DNA of 64,000 nucleotides from Lagierella massiliensis (lineage in GTDB: Bacteria > Bacillota > Clostridia > Tissierellales > Peptoniphilaceae). Below are positions 52,928 to 62,945 of this stretch, piece by piece. The position numbers were made by a program, and so were the translations under genes. Location of the stretch: NCBI RefSeq assembly GCF_001407835.1, contig NZ_CYUO01000004.1:200739-264738 (forward strand), in the 5' to 3' direction. The notes beneath the pieces were generated by a model. That model had not been told where the DNA came from, made no database searches, and saw only the letters and a program-made list of their open reading frames with translations. The stretch's first letter is position 1. Every line of letters begins with the position of its first letter.

Positions 52928-54316
52928 TTGAATATTTCAATAATATTGGCGGCAGGAGAAGGCACCAGAATGAAATCAAAACATTCAAAGGTACTTCACA
53001 AACTTATTAATAAGCCGATGATAAAATATGTAATGGATGCCTGCGATGAGTGCGATGTTAAAAAGAAAATACTTATTGCAGGAAAAAACAAAAATGATTT
53101 AGAAGAACTTTTCAAAGACACAGACCTTGTGATTAAAGAGCAAAAGATTGGTCCAGAGTTTCCATATGGAACTGGCTATGCAGTAAGCCTTGCTCTGGAT
53201 GAAGTTTCAGATGAAGATTCTGTTTTAATTCTCACAGGGGACGCTCCACTTATAAGAGGAGAGACTTTAAAAAATTTTATGGACTATCATAATGAAAAGA
53301 AATCTGTGGCAACGGTTTTAACAGCCGTTACAGAAGATACAGCTGGCCTTGGAAGGATAATCAAAGATGAACAAGGATATTTTTTAAAGATTGTTGAACA
53401 TAGAGACTGCACAGAAGAAGAATTAAAAATAAAAGAATACAATTCTGGAATCATGATTATTAATGGAGCTTCTTTAAAAAATGCAATTTCAAAACTTGAT
53501 AGTGACAACGATCAAGGGGAGCTTTATTTAACAGACATCTTCCAAATTATTAGAGAGGATGGAGAAAAGATTTTAACCTTCCAAATCCCTGATGAAGAGG
53601 AAGTTCATGGAATAAATTCAAAACTTCAACTTTCAGAAGCGGAGGAGGTTTTGAGGAAGAGAATAAACGAAAAGTATATGCTTGAAGGAGTTGTACTTGA
53701 AAATCCATCAAATATTTTTATAGAAGATGGAGTGAAGATTGGTAGAGACACCATTATTCATTCCGGTGCAAAAATTATGGGAGACACTACCATAGGTGAA
53801 GATTGCATAATAACAGGGGACAGTACAATTTGCGATAGTATTATTGAAGACAATGTAATTATAAAATCTTCTGTTATAGAAAAAAGTCATGTGGGAGAAG
53901 GTACAGACATTGGTCCTTTCGCACATCTTAGACCAAAAGCAAATCTTGGTAAGCATGTTCACATTGGAAACTTTGTTGAAGTTAAAAATGCGACTGTAGG
54001 AAACTATACAAAGGCAGGACACTTAGCATATATAGGCGATGCGGATCTTGGAGAACATATCAACATCGGTTGTGGTGCAATTTTTGTAAACTATGATGGA
54101 GTTAATAAACATCGCTCAAAAATTGAAGATGGTGCATTTATAGGATCAAATGCCAATATAGTTGCTCCAGTTCACATTGGAGAAAAAGGATTTATTGCGG
54201 CAGGTTCAACAATAACAAAAGATGTTGACGGTGGTGACCTATCCATTGAAAGAGGGCAACAGGCAAATATTCCTGGATGGGTTAAGAGAAGAGAGGAAAG
54301 GAACAAAAATAAATAA
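52928..54316 (+). CDS. glmU: Bifunctional UDP-N-acetylglucosamine pyrophosphorylase / GlcN-1-P acetyltransferase
   Basis: 462 residues from a TTG start 7 nt after GGAGG; the TTG at 52907 has no site. Uridyltransferase domain (SIILAAGEGTRMKSKHSKVLHKL, LTGDAPLI) and a left-handed beta-helix acetyltransferase domain (~250-450; hexapeptide repeats, GPFAHLRPKANLG). Makes UDP-GlcNAc for the wall. The next gene (pth) begins at the very next base. Confidence 0.95.
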   Translation: MNISIILAAGEGTRMKSKHSKVLHKLINKPMIKYVMDACDECDVKKKILIAGKNKNDLEELFKDTDLVIKEQKIGPEFPYGTGYAVSLALDEVSDEDSVLILTGDAPLIRGETLKNFMDYHNEKKSVATVLTAVTEDTAGLGRIIKDEQGYFLKIVEHRDCTEEELKIKEYNSGIMIINGASLKNAISKLDSDNDQGELYLTDIFQIIREDGEKILTFQIPDEEEVHGINSKLQLSEAEEVLRKRINEKYMLEGVVLENPSNIFIEDGVKIGRDTIIHSGAKIMGDTTIGEDCIITGDSTICDSIIEDNVIIKSSVIEKSHVGEGTDIGPFAHLRPKANLGKHVHIGNFVEVKNATVGNYTKAGHLAYIGDADLGEHINIGCGAIFVNYDGVNKHRSKIEDGAFIGSNANIVAPVHIGEKGFIAAGSTITKDVDGGDLSIERGQQANIPGWVKRREERNKNK

Positions 54317-54895
54317 TTGAAATTAGTAGTGGGACTGGGAAATCCAGGACAAAAATATTTAAAGAATAGACATAATGTTGGGTTTATGACTATTGATAAA
54401 CTATTAGAAAGAAATAATATAGATATAAATAGAGAAAAGTTTAGAGCGGGCATTGGCGAAGGTCGTATAGCTGGAGAGAAGGTAATACTTATGAAACCTC
54501 TTACCTATATGAATAATTCTGGAATGGCTGTTTTGGACTGTGCAAACTATTATGATATTACTCCAGAAGAAATTATAGTTATAACAGATGACATAGATAT
54601 ACCATGGGGTAGTATCAGAATAAAACAAAAGGGTTCAGCAGGAAGCCATAATGGGTTAAAGTCAATAATATACCACTTGAACTCGCAGAATTTTCCAAGA
54701 GTGAAGGTATCAGTAGGAAAGAAACTTCCGCAAATGGACTTGGCTGACTTTGTATTAAGTAATTTTTCACAAGATGAACAAAAGATTTTGGACTTGGAGA
54801 TAGAAGATGCAGCAAGAGCTGTAGAGATGTTGGTAGAAGACAGCATAGAAGAGGCTATGAATCTCTATAACGGAGTTAATCATAGCGAGTTGTGA
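54317..54895 (+). CDS. pth: Peptidyl-tRNA hydrolase
   Basis: 192 residues, TTG start directly after the glmU stop. VVGLGNPGQKYLKNRHNVGF with the catalytic H19 and N9, ITDDIDIP with the conserved D, and GSAGSHNGLKSI all match Pth. It recycles peptidyl-tRNAs released from ribosomes. In the glmU-pth-mfd-prsA operon order common to Firmicutes. Confidence 0.95.
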   Translation: MKLVVGLGNPGQKYLKNRHNVGFMTIDKLLERNNIDINREKFRAGIGEGRIAGEKVILMKPLTYMNNSGMAVLDCANYYDITPEEIIVITDDIDIPWGSIRIKQKGSAGSHNGLKSIIYHLNSQNFPRVKVSVGKKLPQMDLADFVLSNFSQDEQKILDLEIEDAARAVEMLVEDSIEEAMNLYNGVNHSEL

Positions 54896-54907
54896 TAGGA
54901 TTTGGGA

Positions 54908-57900
54908 ATGAATTTTTTTACAGATGTACTAAAGAATTTAACAGAATATAAAAGACTTTCTGAAGCTTTAAAAATTGAAAAAAATTCTATTTATTTACAT
55001 GGAGTTGTTAAAGAAAGCCTATATCATTTAATTTACTCCATGTATGAGAATGAAGGAAAAAATATTTTTATCATCACAGAAGATGAGCTTTCAGCAAAAA
55101 AACTTGTAGATGACTTTGAAGTCATAGACTCTAATATAGTGGAACACTTCCCAGAAATTGAGCTTAATTTTTATAACTTTTCATCTTTGGAGAAGAAAAA
55201 TGAAGATCAAAGACTAAAAGTTTTAAATAGGTTAATGGAAAAAAAACCTTTTATAACTGTTGCAAGTTCAAGAGCTACTCAAAGAAAACTCACAAAAATC
55301 AATCGATATAAGAATATGAGTATTGATATTCATATTGATGACACTTTAAACCTTGATAAGCTTACAGAAGATTTAATAGAATTAAATTATGAGAGGGTAA
55401 GTATTATCGAAGGACGTGGTCAATTTGCGATTAGAGGTGGTATCATAGACATCTATCCAATACAGGAGGAACATCCTGTGAGGATTGAATTATTTGACGA
55501 CGAAATAGATTCTATGAGAACCTTCAATGTTTCAGATCAAAGGTCTGTGGAAAATATTGACAGAGTAAGAGTGGCACCGGCAAGAGAGCTTATACTTGAT
55601 TCAAAGATTAGGCAAAAGATTATAAAAGGACTTTGCAGAGACTTAGATATAGCTGATCGCTCTCCAATGTATGGGGTGGACAAAGACAAACTGTTGGAAA
55701 AATATGGAGATATTTTAGAGTATATAGAGAACGGATATGAAATTTCAAATCCGGATTTAGTTGTGCCATATTTAAAAAAAGTTGACTACAGTAATATAAT
55801 AGACTATCTTCCTAAAAATTCTCTTATAATCGTAGATGATATCTCGAGAGTATATGATAGAAATAGTGAAATAAATCAAATTTTTAAAGAAGATATAACA
55901 GATAGAATGGAAAAGGGGGAAGTGTTTATCACCCATGAGGACATCTTTATAGAATTTAAGGAGATTTTAAAGTCCATCATGGATAATACTGTTCTAAATG
56001 TTACACCTCTTTCAAAAAAGACCAGACTTTTAAATCCAAATGTTGAAATCCTTATAGAATCTTCAGAGGCCATGTCCTTTAATAAAAACATGGAAGTATT
56101 ACAGGAACACTTGGATGCACATACTCGAAGAGGAGAAAAATTTGCGATATTTGCAGGTTCACAAGACCGTGCCATTTCAATTCTTAACCTATGTCAAGAA
56201 AAGAAGTTAAATGCAGCTGTAGTTGAAGATTTGGATTCAAAACTTTTGACTGGAATGATATATATCCTTCCATTTAAAATGCCAAGGGGATTTGAATATA
56301 GAAAACTGAAGTTCACCTGCTTAACTACAAGGGAAATTTATGGCAAGGAGAAGAGAAGAGCAGGTAAGATTAAAAAGAAGAGGACTTCTTCAGAAATAAT
56401 TAACTATTCTGATCTTGAAATTGGCGACTTTGTGGTTCATGAAAATCATGGTATAGGACAGTATCAAGGAATTGAACAGATCAATGTACAAAATACTAAA
56501 AAGGATTACTTAGTTATAACCTATAGAGGAAACGACAAACTTTACATCCCTACAGATCAGATGAACTTGGTACAAAAATATGTTGGAACAGGTTCTGATA
56601 AGGGACCTAAACTTAACAAGCTTGGTGGTGTAGAGTGGCATAAAGCAAAACTAAAGGCAAAAAAATCCGTTGAGACAATTGCAGAAGAACTTGTAGAGCT
56701 ATATGCCAAGAGGTCAAAGCTTGAAGGCTTTGCCTTTGACAAAGACGGAGCATGGCAAAGGGAATTTGAAGAGGACTTTATATATGAAGAAACACCAAGT
56801 CAGCTTCGTTCTATTGCAGAAATAAAAAAAGACATGGAGTCAAATAGACCAATGGACAGACTCCTATGTGGTGATGTGGGATATGGAAAGACTGAAGTTG
56901 CAATACGAGCTGCGTTTAAAGCAGTTATGAATGAAAAACAAGTTGCAATCCTGGTTCCAACCACAATACTTGCACAACAACATTATAATACCATTTTGCA
57001 AAGACTTGGTGACTACCCAGTTGAAGTTGAAATGCTTTCAAGGTTTAGAACACCTTCACAACAAAAAAAGATAATAAAAGATGTAAAGAGAGGCCTTGTA
57101 GATATAATAATAGGAACCCACAGACTATTATCAAAGGACATGGTATATAAGGACTTAGGTCTTTTAATTGTGGACGAAGAGCAGAGATTTGGGGTTAAGG
57201 ACAAGGAAAAGCTAAAGAGTTTAAAAGAAAATGTAGATGTGCTTACTCTATCTGCAACACCAATACCGAGGACATTACAGATGGGTCTTGTGGGAATAAG
57301 GGATATGTCTACCTTGGACGAACCTCCTGAAGAGAGATTTCCTATAAACACATATGTAATTGAGTACAATGAAGGAATTATTAAAGATGCAATACTAAAG
57401 GAGATGGACAGAGGGGGACAAGTGTATTTTGTCTATAACAAGGTGCAAGATATTGATGAAATGTCATTTAAATTGCAAGAACTCGTCCCTGATGCAAGAA
57501 TTGCTATTGCCCATGGTCAAATGTCTGAAAGAGAACTTGAGAATGTAATGCTTGACTTTGAAGACGGTAAGTTTGACATACTCCTTTGCACCACCATCAT
57601 AGAAACTGGTATGGACATACCAAATGTTAACACCATGATTGTCTATAACGCAGATAGAATGGGACTTTCACAGCTATATCAACTTAAGGGCCGCATAGGA
57701 AGATCCGACAGAACTTCTTTTGCATATTTCACATATGAAAAAAATAAAAGCATATCCCAAGTTGCAGAAAAAAGACTTATGGCAATTAAAGATTTTACAG
57801 AGTTTGGCTCTGGGTATAAGATAGCCATGAGAGATTTGGAGCTTAGAGGCGCAGGAAATATTTTAGGAGAAGTACAATCTGGACATATTTCTGCAATAGG

Positions 57901-58432
57901 ATACGATCTTTATGTTAAACTATTAGAGGAGACCTTAGGAGAACTAAGGGGAGAGAACAAAAACAAAGTAAGAATGTCTGAAGTTGAAGTCGATATTAAG
58001 ATGGACGCATATATTCCTTCGTCCTATATATCAGATTCAAGTGAAAAGATAGAAATGTATAAAAAGATTGCATCTATACTTGATGAAGATGACTATGACG
58101 AACTTATAGAAGAGCTTATAGATAGGTTTGGAGACCTTCCAAAGCCAGTGCAAAACATAATGGATATTGCCCTTACAAAATCCTATAGTGCAAGGGCAGG
58201 CTTTATAAAGGTATTTGAAAAAGAAGGTTCTTTTGGATTAGAATATAGTGATAAGAAAGATATTGATTTAGACGAACTAAAGTATATTAGCGAAAACTTT
58301 GAAGATAGTATGAACTTTGACTTAGGGGAAAATCCTAAGATATTTGTTAACTCAAAAGATTTAAAACCAGTGATAAGACTCTTAGTGCTGATTTTAAATT
58401 TCAATAATTTTAATAAAAAGGAAGGTAATTAA
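54908..58432 (+). CDS. mfd: Transcription-repair coupling factor Mfd
   Basis: 1174 residues from the ATG at 54908, 7 nt after AGGA; the in-frame TTG at 54902 is too close to that site. UvrB-like N-terminal domain, RNA-polymerase interaction domain (~500; GDFVVHENHGIGQYQGI), helicase domains with GDVGYGKTEVAIRAAF (Walker A), DEEQRFGV (motif II) and GRIGRSDRTSFAYF (motif VI), and a C-terminal TRCF domain. Removes stalled RNA polymerase and recruits UvrA. Confidence 0.96.
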   Translation: MNFFTDVLKNLTEYKRLSEALKIEKNSIYLHGVVKESLYHLIYSMYENEGKNIFIITEDELSAKKLVDDFEVIDSNIVEHFPEIELNFYNFSSLEKKNEDQRLKVLNRLMEKKPFITVASSRATQRKLTKINRYKNMSIDIHIDDTLNLDKLTEDLIELNYERVSIIEGRGQFAIRGGIIDIYPIQEEHPVRIELFDDEIDSMRTFNVSDQRSVENIDRVRVAPARELILDSKIRQKIIKGLCRDLDIADRSPMYGVDKDKLLEKYGDILEYIENGYEISNPDLVVPYLKKVDYSNIIDYLPKNSLIIVDDISRVYDRNSEINQIFKEDITDRMEKGEVFITHEDIFIEFKEILKSIMDNTVLNVTPLSKKTRLLNPNVEILIESSEAMSFNKNMEVLQEHLDAHTRRGEKFAIFAGSQDRAISILNLCQEKKLNAAVVEDLDSKLLTGMIYILPFKMPRGFEYRKLKFTCLTTREIYGKEKRRAGKIKKKRTSSEIINYSDLEIGDFVVHENHGIGQYQGIEQINVQNTKKDYLVITYRGNDKLYIPTDQMNLVQKYVGTGSDKGPKLNKLGGVEWHKAKLKAKKSVETIAEELVELYAKRSKLEGFAFDKDGAWQREFEEDFIYEETPSQLRSIAEIKKDMESNRPMDRLLCGDVGYGKTEVAIRAAFKAVMNEKQVAILVPTTILAQQHYNTILQRLGDYPVEVEMLSRFRTPSQQKKIIKDVKRGLVDIIIGTHRLLSKDMVYKDLGLLIVDEEQRFGVKDKEKLKSLKENVDVLTLSATPIPRTLQMGLVGIRDMSTLDEPPEERFPINTYVIEYNEGIIKDAILKEMDRGGQVYFVYNKVQDIDEMSFKLQELVPDARIAIAHGQMSERELENVMLDFEDGKFDILLCTTIIETGMDIPNVNTMIVYNADRMGLSQLYQLKGRIGRSDRTSFAYFTYEKNKSISQVAEKRLMAIKDFTEFGSGYKIAMRDLELRGAGNILGEVQSGHISAIGYDLYVKLLEETLGELRGENKNKVRMSEVEVDIKMDAYIPSSYISDSSEKIEMYKKIASILDEDDYDELIEELIDRFGDLPKPVQNIMDIALTKSYSARAGFIKVFEKEGSFGLEYSDKKDIDLDELKYISENFEDSMNFDLGENPKIFVNSKDLKPVIRLLVLILNFNNFNKKEGN

Positions 58433-58433
58433 T

Positions 58434-59627
58434 TTGAAGAAATTTACAAAAAAAATATTAATGGGAGTACTTACCACATCATTGTTGCTGACAGGTTGTG
58501 GAAAAGGAGGAAAAAAACCATCAAACGCAATAGCAAAGGTTGACGGTGAATATATAAGTGCAGAACAAGTACAGGAATACTTTAGCTATTATAAACAACA
58601 AATGGCTATGTATGGTCAAAATAATAACTTCGATGAAGAGACAGAAGAAGGCAAAAAGGCTGCACAAGGCATTAGAGAAGAGATTTTAAAATCTTTAGTA
58701 ATGCAAGAAAAAACGGTGAAACTTGCTAAAAATGAAGGGGTAAAAGTCACTGATGATGAAGTAAATACTTCTATTGACAACTTAATTGAACAAGCAGGTG
58801 GAGAAGATTCACTGAAAAAATATTTAAAAGAGACTGGACAAACAGAGGAAGAATTTAGAAAAGAACAATTCAAATCATTTGAAAAGCAAAATTATTTAAC
58901 AAAGCTCGATGAAAAATTAAAAGAAAAATTTAAACCTAAAGATGAAGACATCAAAAAGAGAATTGAAGAAGATAAAGATACTCTACTTCCAGTTTATAAC
59001 GCAAACCATATTCTATTTTCAACAATGGATGAAAATGGTCAAGCGATAACAGACGAAACTAAGATTGAAGAAATAAAACAAGAAGCTCAAAAGAAACTTG
59101 ATGAGCTAAAGACAGATAAGGCAAAATTTGAAGCAGCATTCAAGGACTATAAAGACAAAGAAGAAAAGACTACCTCAGGAACTTTTATAAAAGCTGAAGA
59201 GTTAGGAAACTTCAGTGGTGGAGATATGGTACCAGAGTTTAGTGAAGCTGTTAAGGCTATGAATCCAGGAGAGATTAGTCAAGAACTTGTGAAGACACAA
59301 TTTGGATTCCATATAATACAAGAAATTTCAAAGGCAACTACACTTGACGAACTTGATAAGGACTTCTATGAAAATCAAATCAAGGCAAAATATGTAGATA
59401 TGGTACTTGAAGAAGAAATTTCAAAGTACAAACAAGAAGAAACAGACAAAATAGAAGTTGAATACTATGACAAAGATGGAAATGTTGTGGATGACGCTGG
59501 AAAGGCTATAGCAAGTTTTGATTTTAGTAAGATTGAAGGACCTAAGACTTCAAAAAGTGAAGATGCTACAGGCGCAAAAGAAGAAGCAACAGAAGGAAAA
59601 GTAGAACAAGAAGAAGCTACAGAATAA
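58434..59627 (+). CDS. prsA: PrsA-like peptidyl-prolyl isomerase lipoprotein
   Basis: 397 residues, TTG start after AAGGAAGG. Lipobox LLTGC. A SurA_N-like chaperone segment is followed by a parvulin domain (~185-300; ANHILFSTMDE, GGDMVPEFSEAVKAMNPGEIS, TQFGFHIIQ) and an acidic T/E-rich tail. It folds exported proteins at the membrane-wall interface, here including the many surface proteins in the window. Last gene of the glmU operon; no terminator seen before the hup promoter. Confidence 0.9.
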   Translation: MKKFTKKILMGVLTTSLLLTGCGKGGKKPSNAIAKVDGEYISAEQVQEYFSYYKQQMAMYGQNNNFDEETEEGKKAAQGIREEILKSLVMQEKTVKLAKNEGVKVTDDEVNTSIDNLIEQAGGEDSLKKYLKETGQTEEEFRKEQFKSFEKQNYLTKLDEKLKEKFKPKDEDIKKRIEEDKDTLLPVYNANHILFSTMDENGQAITDETKIEEIKQEAQKKLDELKTDKAKFEAAFKDYKDKEEKTTSGTFIKAEELGNFSGGDMVPEFSEAVKAMNPGEISQELVKTQFGFHIIQEISKATTLDELDKDFYENQIKAKYVDMVLEEEISKYKQEETDKIEVEYYDKDGNVVDDAGKAIASFDFSKIEGPKTSKSEDATGAKEEATEGKVEQEEATE

Positions 59628-59707
59628 AAACATAGTTCAAAGGTCATTAGATTGAGCTGAAATATAATAAAAAATTGAAAATTCGTATAAAAAAATAGCT
59701 TAAAACC

Positions 59708-59736
59708 TTGAAACTTTGCTTTTATTTAGTTATAAT
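59708..59736 (+). promoter_or_regulatory. hup promoter
   Basis: TTGAAA, 17-bp spacer, TATAAT: near consensus, 44 bp before the HU start. Confidence 0.85.
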
Positions 59737-59779
59737 CAGAAAGAATGGTATATTCAAGAGAAAAAGTAGGAGGAAATAA

Positions 59780-60058
59780 ATGAATAAAGCAGAATTATTA
59801 ACAAAGATGGCTGAAAAGAGCCAATTAACTAAAGTAGAATCAGAAAGAGCATTAAATGCATTTATTGAAACTGTAACAGAAGCTTTAGCTGATAATGAAA
59901 AAGTTCAATTAGTAGGATTTGGTACTTTCGAATCAAGAGCAAGAAAAGCAAGAGAAGGAAGAAACCCAAGAAATCCTGAAGAAGTTATTAAGATACCTGC
60001 ATCAAATGCACCAGTATTCAAAGCTGGAAAGTCATTAAAAGAAGCAGTTAATAAGTAA
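59780..60058 (+). CDS. hup: HU family DNA-binding protein
   Basis: 92 residues, the family's standard length. The DNA-binding arm signature VGFGTFESRARKAREGRNPRNPEE is intact, with N-terminal MNKAELLTKMAEKSQL. A nucleoid protein that bends DNA. Own near-consensus promoter, AGGAGG site and terminator. Confidence 0.96.
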   Translation: MNKAELLTKMAEKSQLTKVESERALNAFIETVTEALADNEKVQLVGFGTFESRARKAREGRNPRNPEEVIKIPASNAPVFKAGKSLKEAVNK

Positions 60059-60062
60059 TTTT

Positions 60063-60093
60063 AAAAGGCGACTCCAGTGGAGTTGCTTTTTTA
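60063..60093 (+). terminator. hup terminator
   Basis: AAAGGCGACTCC pairs with GGAGTTGCTTT around a 3-nt loop and is followed by TTTT. Confidence 0.85.
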
Positions 60094-60200
60094 TTTTCAT
60101 AAATTTAAACTGGAGCTATTTTTTATAATCATATCTTGGTTAAATAGTTAAATTTCAAGATATATGCTAAAATAAATACATAAAGTCCAGGAGGCTCAAA

Positions 60201-60722
60201 ATGATATATGAAATAAAAATTGATAAATATGTAAACGATAGATTTAAAGTTTACACTGACAATAGTGACGACGTCCTTGTAGTAGGAGAAAAAGTTGGAG
60301 ATCCAGGTTCGTATTTTGATGCATTTGTAAATGAAACTGTCTCCAGAGGTGCTGAATTTGTGTTTTATGACGCAGATAGAAAAGAAATATTAAGAATCAA
60401 GAGACATTTCTATAGCGAAGATAAAAAATATGTTTTATTTGAAGGAGAAAAAGAAGTAGGACATATAGTTTCAAGACTTGAAGGCTCAGATATTTTAATT
60501 GACTTTGACTATAAAAATGTAGAAGAGCATATGTCCTTACCAAAGGGGGCAAAAGAATTTTACGTTGAAGACCTTGGCAGAATAAAATCATTAAAACAGG
60601 GCTTTAAACCATATGAAAAAATGGAAATTCAAGTTGAAAATGAAAAAGATTTTAAACTACTAATGGCAATAGCTGTCTATATTTGGGACGTGTTTATTAA
60701 AAATAAAGTTGCATTTGTATAA
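60201..60722 (+). CDS. Conserved-looking protein of unknown function, 173 residues
   Basis: A soluble, strand-rich protein with no signal or membrane segment. Short repeated patterns such as FVFYDADRKEILRIKRHF and KYVLFEGEKEVGHIV recall the LURP-one/tubby-like beta barrels (an element D-x-x-G/K-xxx-I-K-R), but this is a loose resemblance. No catalytic motif. Clear AGGAGG-like site (CCAGGAGG). Monocistronic with its own terminator. Confidence 0.6.
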   Translation: MIYEIKIDKYVNDRFKVYTDNSDDVLVVGEKVGDPGSYFDAFVNETVSRGAEFVFYDADRKEILRIKRHFYSEDKKYVLFEGEKEVGHIVSRLEGSDILIDFDYKNVEEHMSLPKGAKEFYVEDLGRIKSLKQGFKPYEKMEIQVENEKDFKLLMAIAVYIWDVFIKNKVAFV

Positions 60723-60726
60723 GAGA

Positions 60727-60759
60727 AAAAAATCCAAGGAATCAATCCCTGGATTTTTT
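60727..60759. terminator. Bidirectional terminator
   Basis: AAAAAATCCAAGGA pairs with TCCCTGGATTTTTT (one mismatch), with T runs on both strands, between convergent genes. Confidence 0.8.
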
Positions 60760-61152
60760 ATTTTTTAAACGTATATCCAATTTAAAAATCTGCAACAATC
60801 CTATTATAGTGAACAAAAAGCCTTGATAGTAGTAGTCGTATTTAAATTTTGGAATGAGTTGATTGAATAGTAGTGCTATTACAACAATCAACAGAAACAT
60901 AAAAATATGATCCGATGTTACTTTAAATTTTTTTCCCTTTTGTAAAAGTATAACTGCAAATATTAAAGCAGCGACTATAAGCCAGAAATATATTTTTATA
61001 TTCATACCATCAAATATATAATTCCTATAGACTAAATGCCTCATAAGTCCCATTTTTTTTAGGGAAAAATAATTGAATACAAGTGCCACTATTATAAGTA
61101 GCACTTGAATTACAGAAATTATTATATAGGATTTATTTCGCTGCCTTATCAT
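60742..61152 (-). CDS. Small membrane protein coupled to a rhodanese lipoprotein
   Basis: 136 residues with about four membrane helices (~10-28, 50-68, 78-96, 105-122) and a basic C-terminus. No family recognised. It starts inside the last 20 bp of the rhodanese gene, so translation is coupled; a role with that lipoprotein is inferred. Confidence 0.6.
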   Translation of the reverse strand: MIRQRNKSYIIISVIQVLLIIVALVFNYFSLKKMGLMRHLVYRNYIFDGMNIKIYFWLIVAALIFAVILLQKGKKFKVTSDHIFMFLLIVVIALLFNQLIPKFKYDYYYQGFLFTIIGLLQIFKLDIRLKNKKSRD

Positions 61153-62233
61153 TTGATAAGTCTCCTACCTTTTCGTATTTTACATTTGATGAGTTTGGGT
61201 CACCAACTTGTACATCAAGGTCATCGTGCATTTGCCATTCGTTCCATCCACCGTCAAATAGAGTTACATCATATCCTCTTTCGTACATCATTAGGAAAGG
61301 TGTTGCAGCTCTCCAACCAGTTCCACAGTAGAAGGACATATCATTTGAAAGATTAATTCCATTAGTTTTCCACTTTGAAACTACATCTTCAAAGTTCTTA
61401 ACTGTTGAGTCGTCGTTCCAGTAGTTTTCCATACCGCCATTACCTTGTCCAGAGTCTCCCCATTTTGCCCCCTTAGGTTCTCCAGCCTTTGGTATATAAG
61501 AATAACCAGAAGTTTCGCCAAGCCATTCTTCCTTTGATCTTACAGAAACAAGTTCAAAGTCTTTGTCCTCTTCAAGTTTTTTTGCAGCGTCTTCAAGACT
61601 TAGTATATATTCTGGGTGAGCTGGAGTTTTAACTCCAAAGTCTTTTTGAGATTCTGGTTTAACCGAACCTTCTTCAGTTGGAAGTCCCTTTGCTTCCCAA
61701 GCAGAAAGTCTGCCATCAATTATCTTAACGTCTTTAACTCCCATATAAAGCGCCGCCAGGGCAACTCTATCTGCACCTGTGTCAGGACCATAGATTAAAA
61801 GTGTCTTATCAGCAGTAATACCTAAGTTTAAAAAGTTCTTTTCAAGTTCTTCTGGAGATCTTAAATTCCAAACTGGTCCTTCTTCAACTAAGTCTGTGTT
61901 AATGTGGATTGCTCCAGGTATATGTTTAGTTAGATAGTCTGGGCTGTCCTTTTCTTCTCCCCAAGTTACCTCTGCAAGTACATAATCTTTTTTGTCGGCT
62001 TTGTCTAAAAAGTCCTTTGCCCAGTCTACGTCAACGTAAACTCTTTTTTCTTCAACTACAGGTTGTATTTCAACACCTGTATTGTCATCTGCTTCTGTAG
62101 CTTCTGTTTCTGTAGCTTCAGTTGCTTGTACACTTTCAGTAACATTTGTTTCTTTTGTTTCAGGCTTATTACAAGCTGTGAAAGTTAACGCCATCAATGC
62201 TACAATCGCAAATAATTTAAAATATTTCTTCAA
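61133..62233 (-). CDS. Two-domain rhodanese lipoprotein, first domain lacking its cysteine
   Basis: 366 residues. Lipobox FTAC (C21), an acidic T/E-rich linker, then two rhodanese domains (~65-185 and ~208-345). The second has C303 in SFYCGTGWRAA, the active loop of thiosulfate or 3-mercaptopyruvate sulfurtransferases. The first has Y148-G149-P-D at the matching position (LIYGPDTGADR), so it cannot carry persulfide. This tandem inactive/active layout is usual for this enzyme class, but its export by lipid anchor is less usual. Divergent from tpx. Confidence 0.88.
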   Translation of the reverse strand: MKKYFKLFAIVALMALTFTACNKPETKETNVTESVQATEATETEATEADDNTGVEIQPVVEEKRVYVDVDWAKDFLDKADKKDYVLAEVTWGEEKDSPDYLTKHIPGAIHINTDLVEEGPVWNLRSPEELEKNFLNLGITADKTLLIYGPDTGADRVALAALYMGVKDVKIIDGRLSAWEAKGLPTEEGSVKPESQKDFGVKTPAHPEYILSLEDAAKKLEEDKDFELVSVRSKEEWLGETSGYSYIPKAGEPKGAKWGDSGQGNGGMENYWNDDSTVKNFEDVVSKWKTNGINLSNDMSFYCGTGWRAATPFLMMYERGYDVTLFDGGWNEWQMHDDLDVQVGDPNSSNVKYEKVGDLSNDKAAK

Positions 62234-62383
62234 ATAAATTCATCCTTTCTTTTTTTATTTAAATGGATTTTACCATACTTTATTGCACTTTGATATAAAA
62301 GTATAAAAACAGAAAAAAGTTTTAGAATTAAGTGTAAGGGTATAAAAATAATGTTGAAAGTAAAAAACAAGGAGGTAATTTAT

Positions 62384-62884
62384 ATGAAAAGAACTTTTGG
62401 TGGTACACCAGTAACAATTGAAGGAGAAGAAGTAAAGGTTGGAGAAATGGCTCCAGAATTTAAAGCTATAAATAATGATCTATCTGTATACGATTCAAAG
62501 GAAGATAGAGGTAAGATTGTAGTTTATTCTGTAATTCCATCAGTGGACACACCAGTTTGTAACATTCAAACAAGAACTTTTAATGAAAAGGTAGGAGAAC
62601 TTGGTGATGGAGTTAAGGTTGTAACTATTTCTGTGGATTTACCTTTTGCACAACAAAGATATTGTGCAGCTGCAGGAATTGATAACATTGCAACTGTTTC
62701 AGATTACAATGGACATGACTTTGGAAGAAAATATGGTTTTTTAATGAAAGAAAATATGTTGCTTGCAAGGGGAATTATCATAGTTGATAAGGATGGAAAG
62801 ATAACTTATACAGAATATGTTCCTGAATCAGGAGATGCTGTAGATTTCGATAAGGCTTTTGAAGAAATAAAGAAATTAGCTTAA
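62384..62884 (+). CDS. tpx: Thiol peroxidase
   Basis: 166 residues from the ATG at 62384, 8 nt after AGGAGG; the ATG at 62351 has no site. Peroxidatic C59 in PSVDTPVCNIQT and resolving C94 in QQRYCAAAGI. A peroxiredoxin that uses thioredoxin to reduce peroxides. Both active positions are encoded as cysteine (no UGA) in this selenoprotein-making organism. It lies between the two rhodanese lipoprotein genes. Confidence 0.94.
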   Translation: MKRTFGGTPVTIEGEEVKVGEMAPEFKAINNDLSVYDSKEDRGKIVVYSVIPSVDTPVCNIQTRTFNEKVGELGDGVKVVTISVDLPFAQQRYCAAAGIDNIATVSDYNGHDFGRKYGFLMKENMLLARGIIIVDKDGKITYTEYVPESGDAVDFDKAFEEIKKLA

Positions 62885-62917
62885 TAAAAAAGAAATTTAT
62901 AATAAGTTAAATAAGTA

Positions 62918-62945
62918 TTGAGATTTTATTCATTTATGATATAAT
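62918..62945 (+). promoter_or_regulatory. Promoter of the second rhodanese lipoprotein gene
   Basis: TTGAGA, 16-bp spacer, TATAAT, about 40 bp before the start codon. The spacer and -10 lie inside a perfect palindrome. Confidence 0.75.
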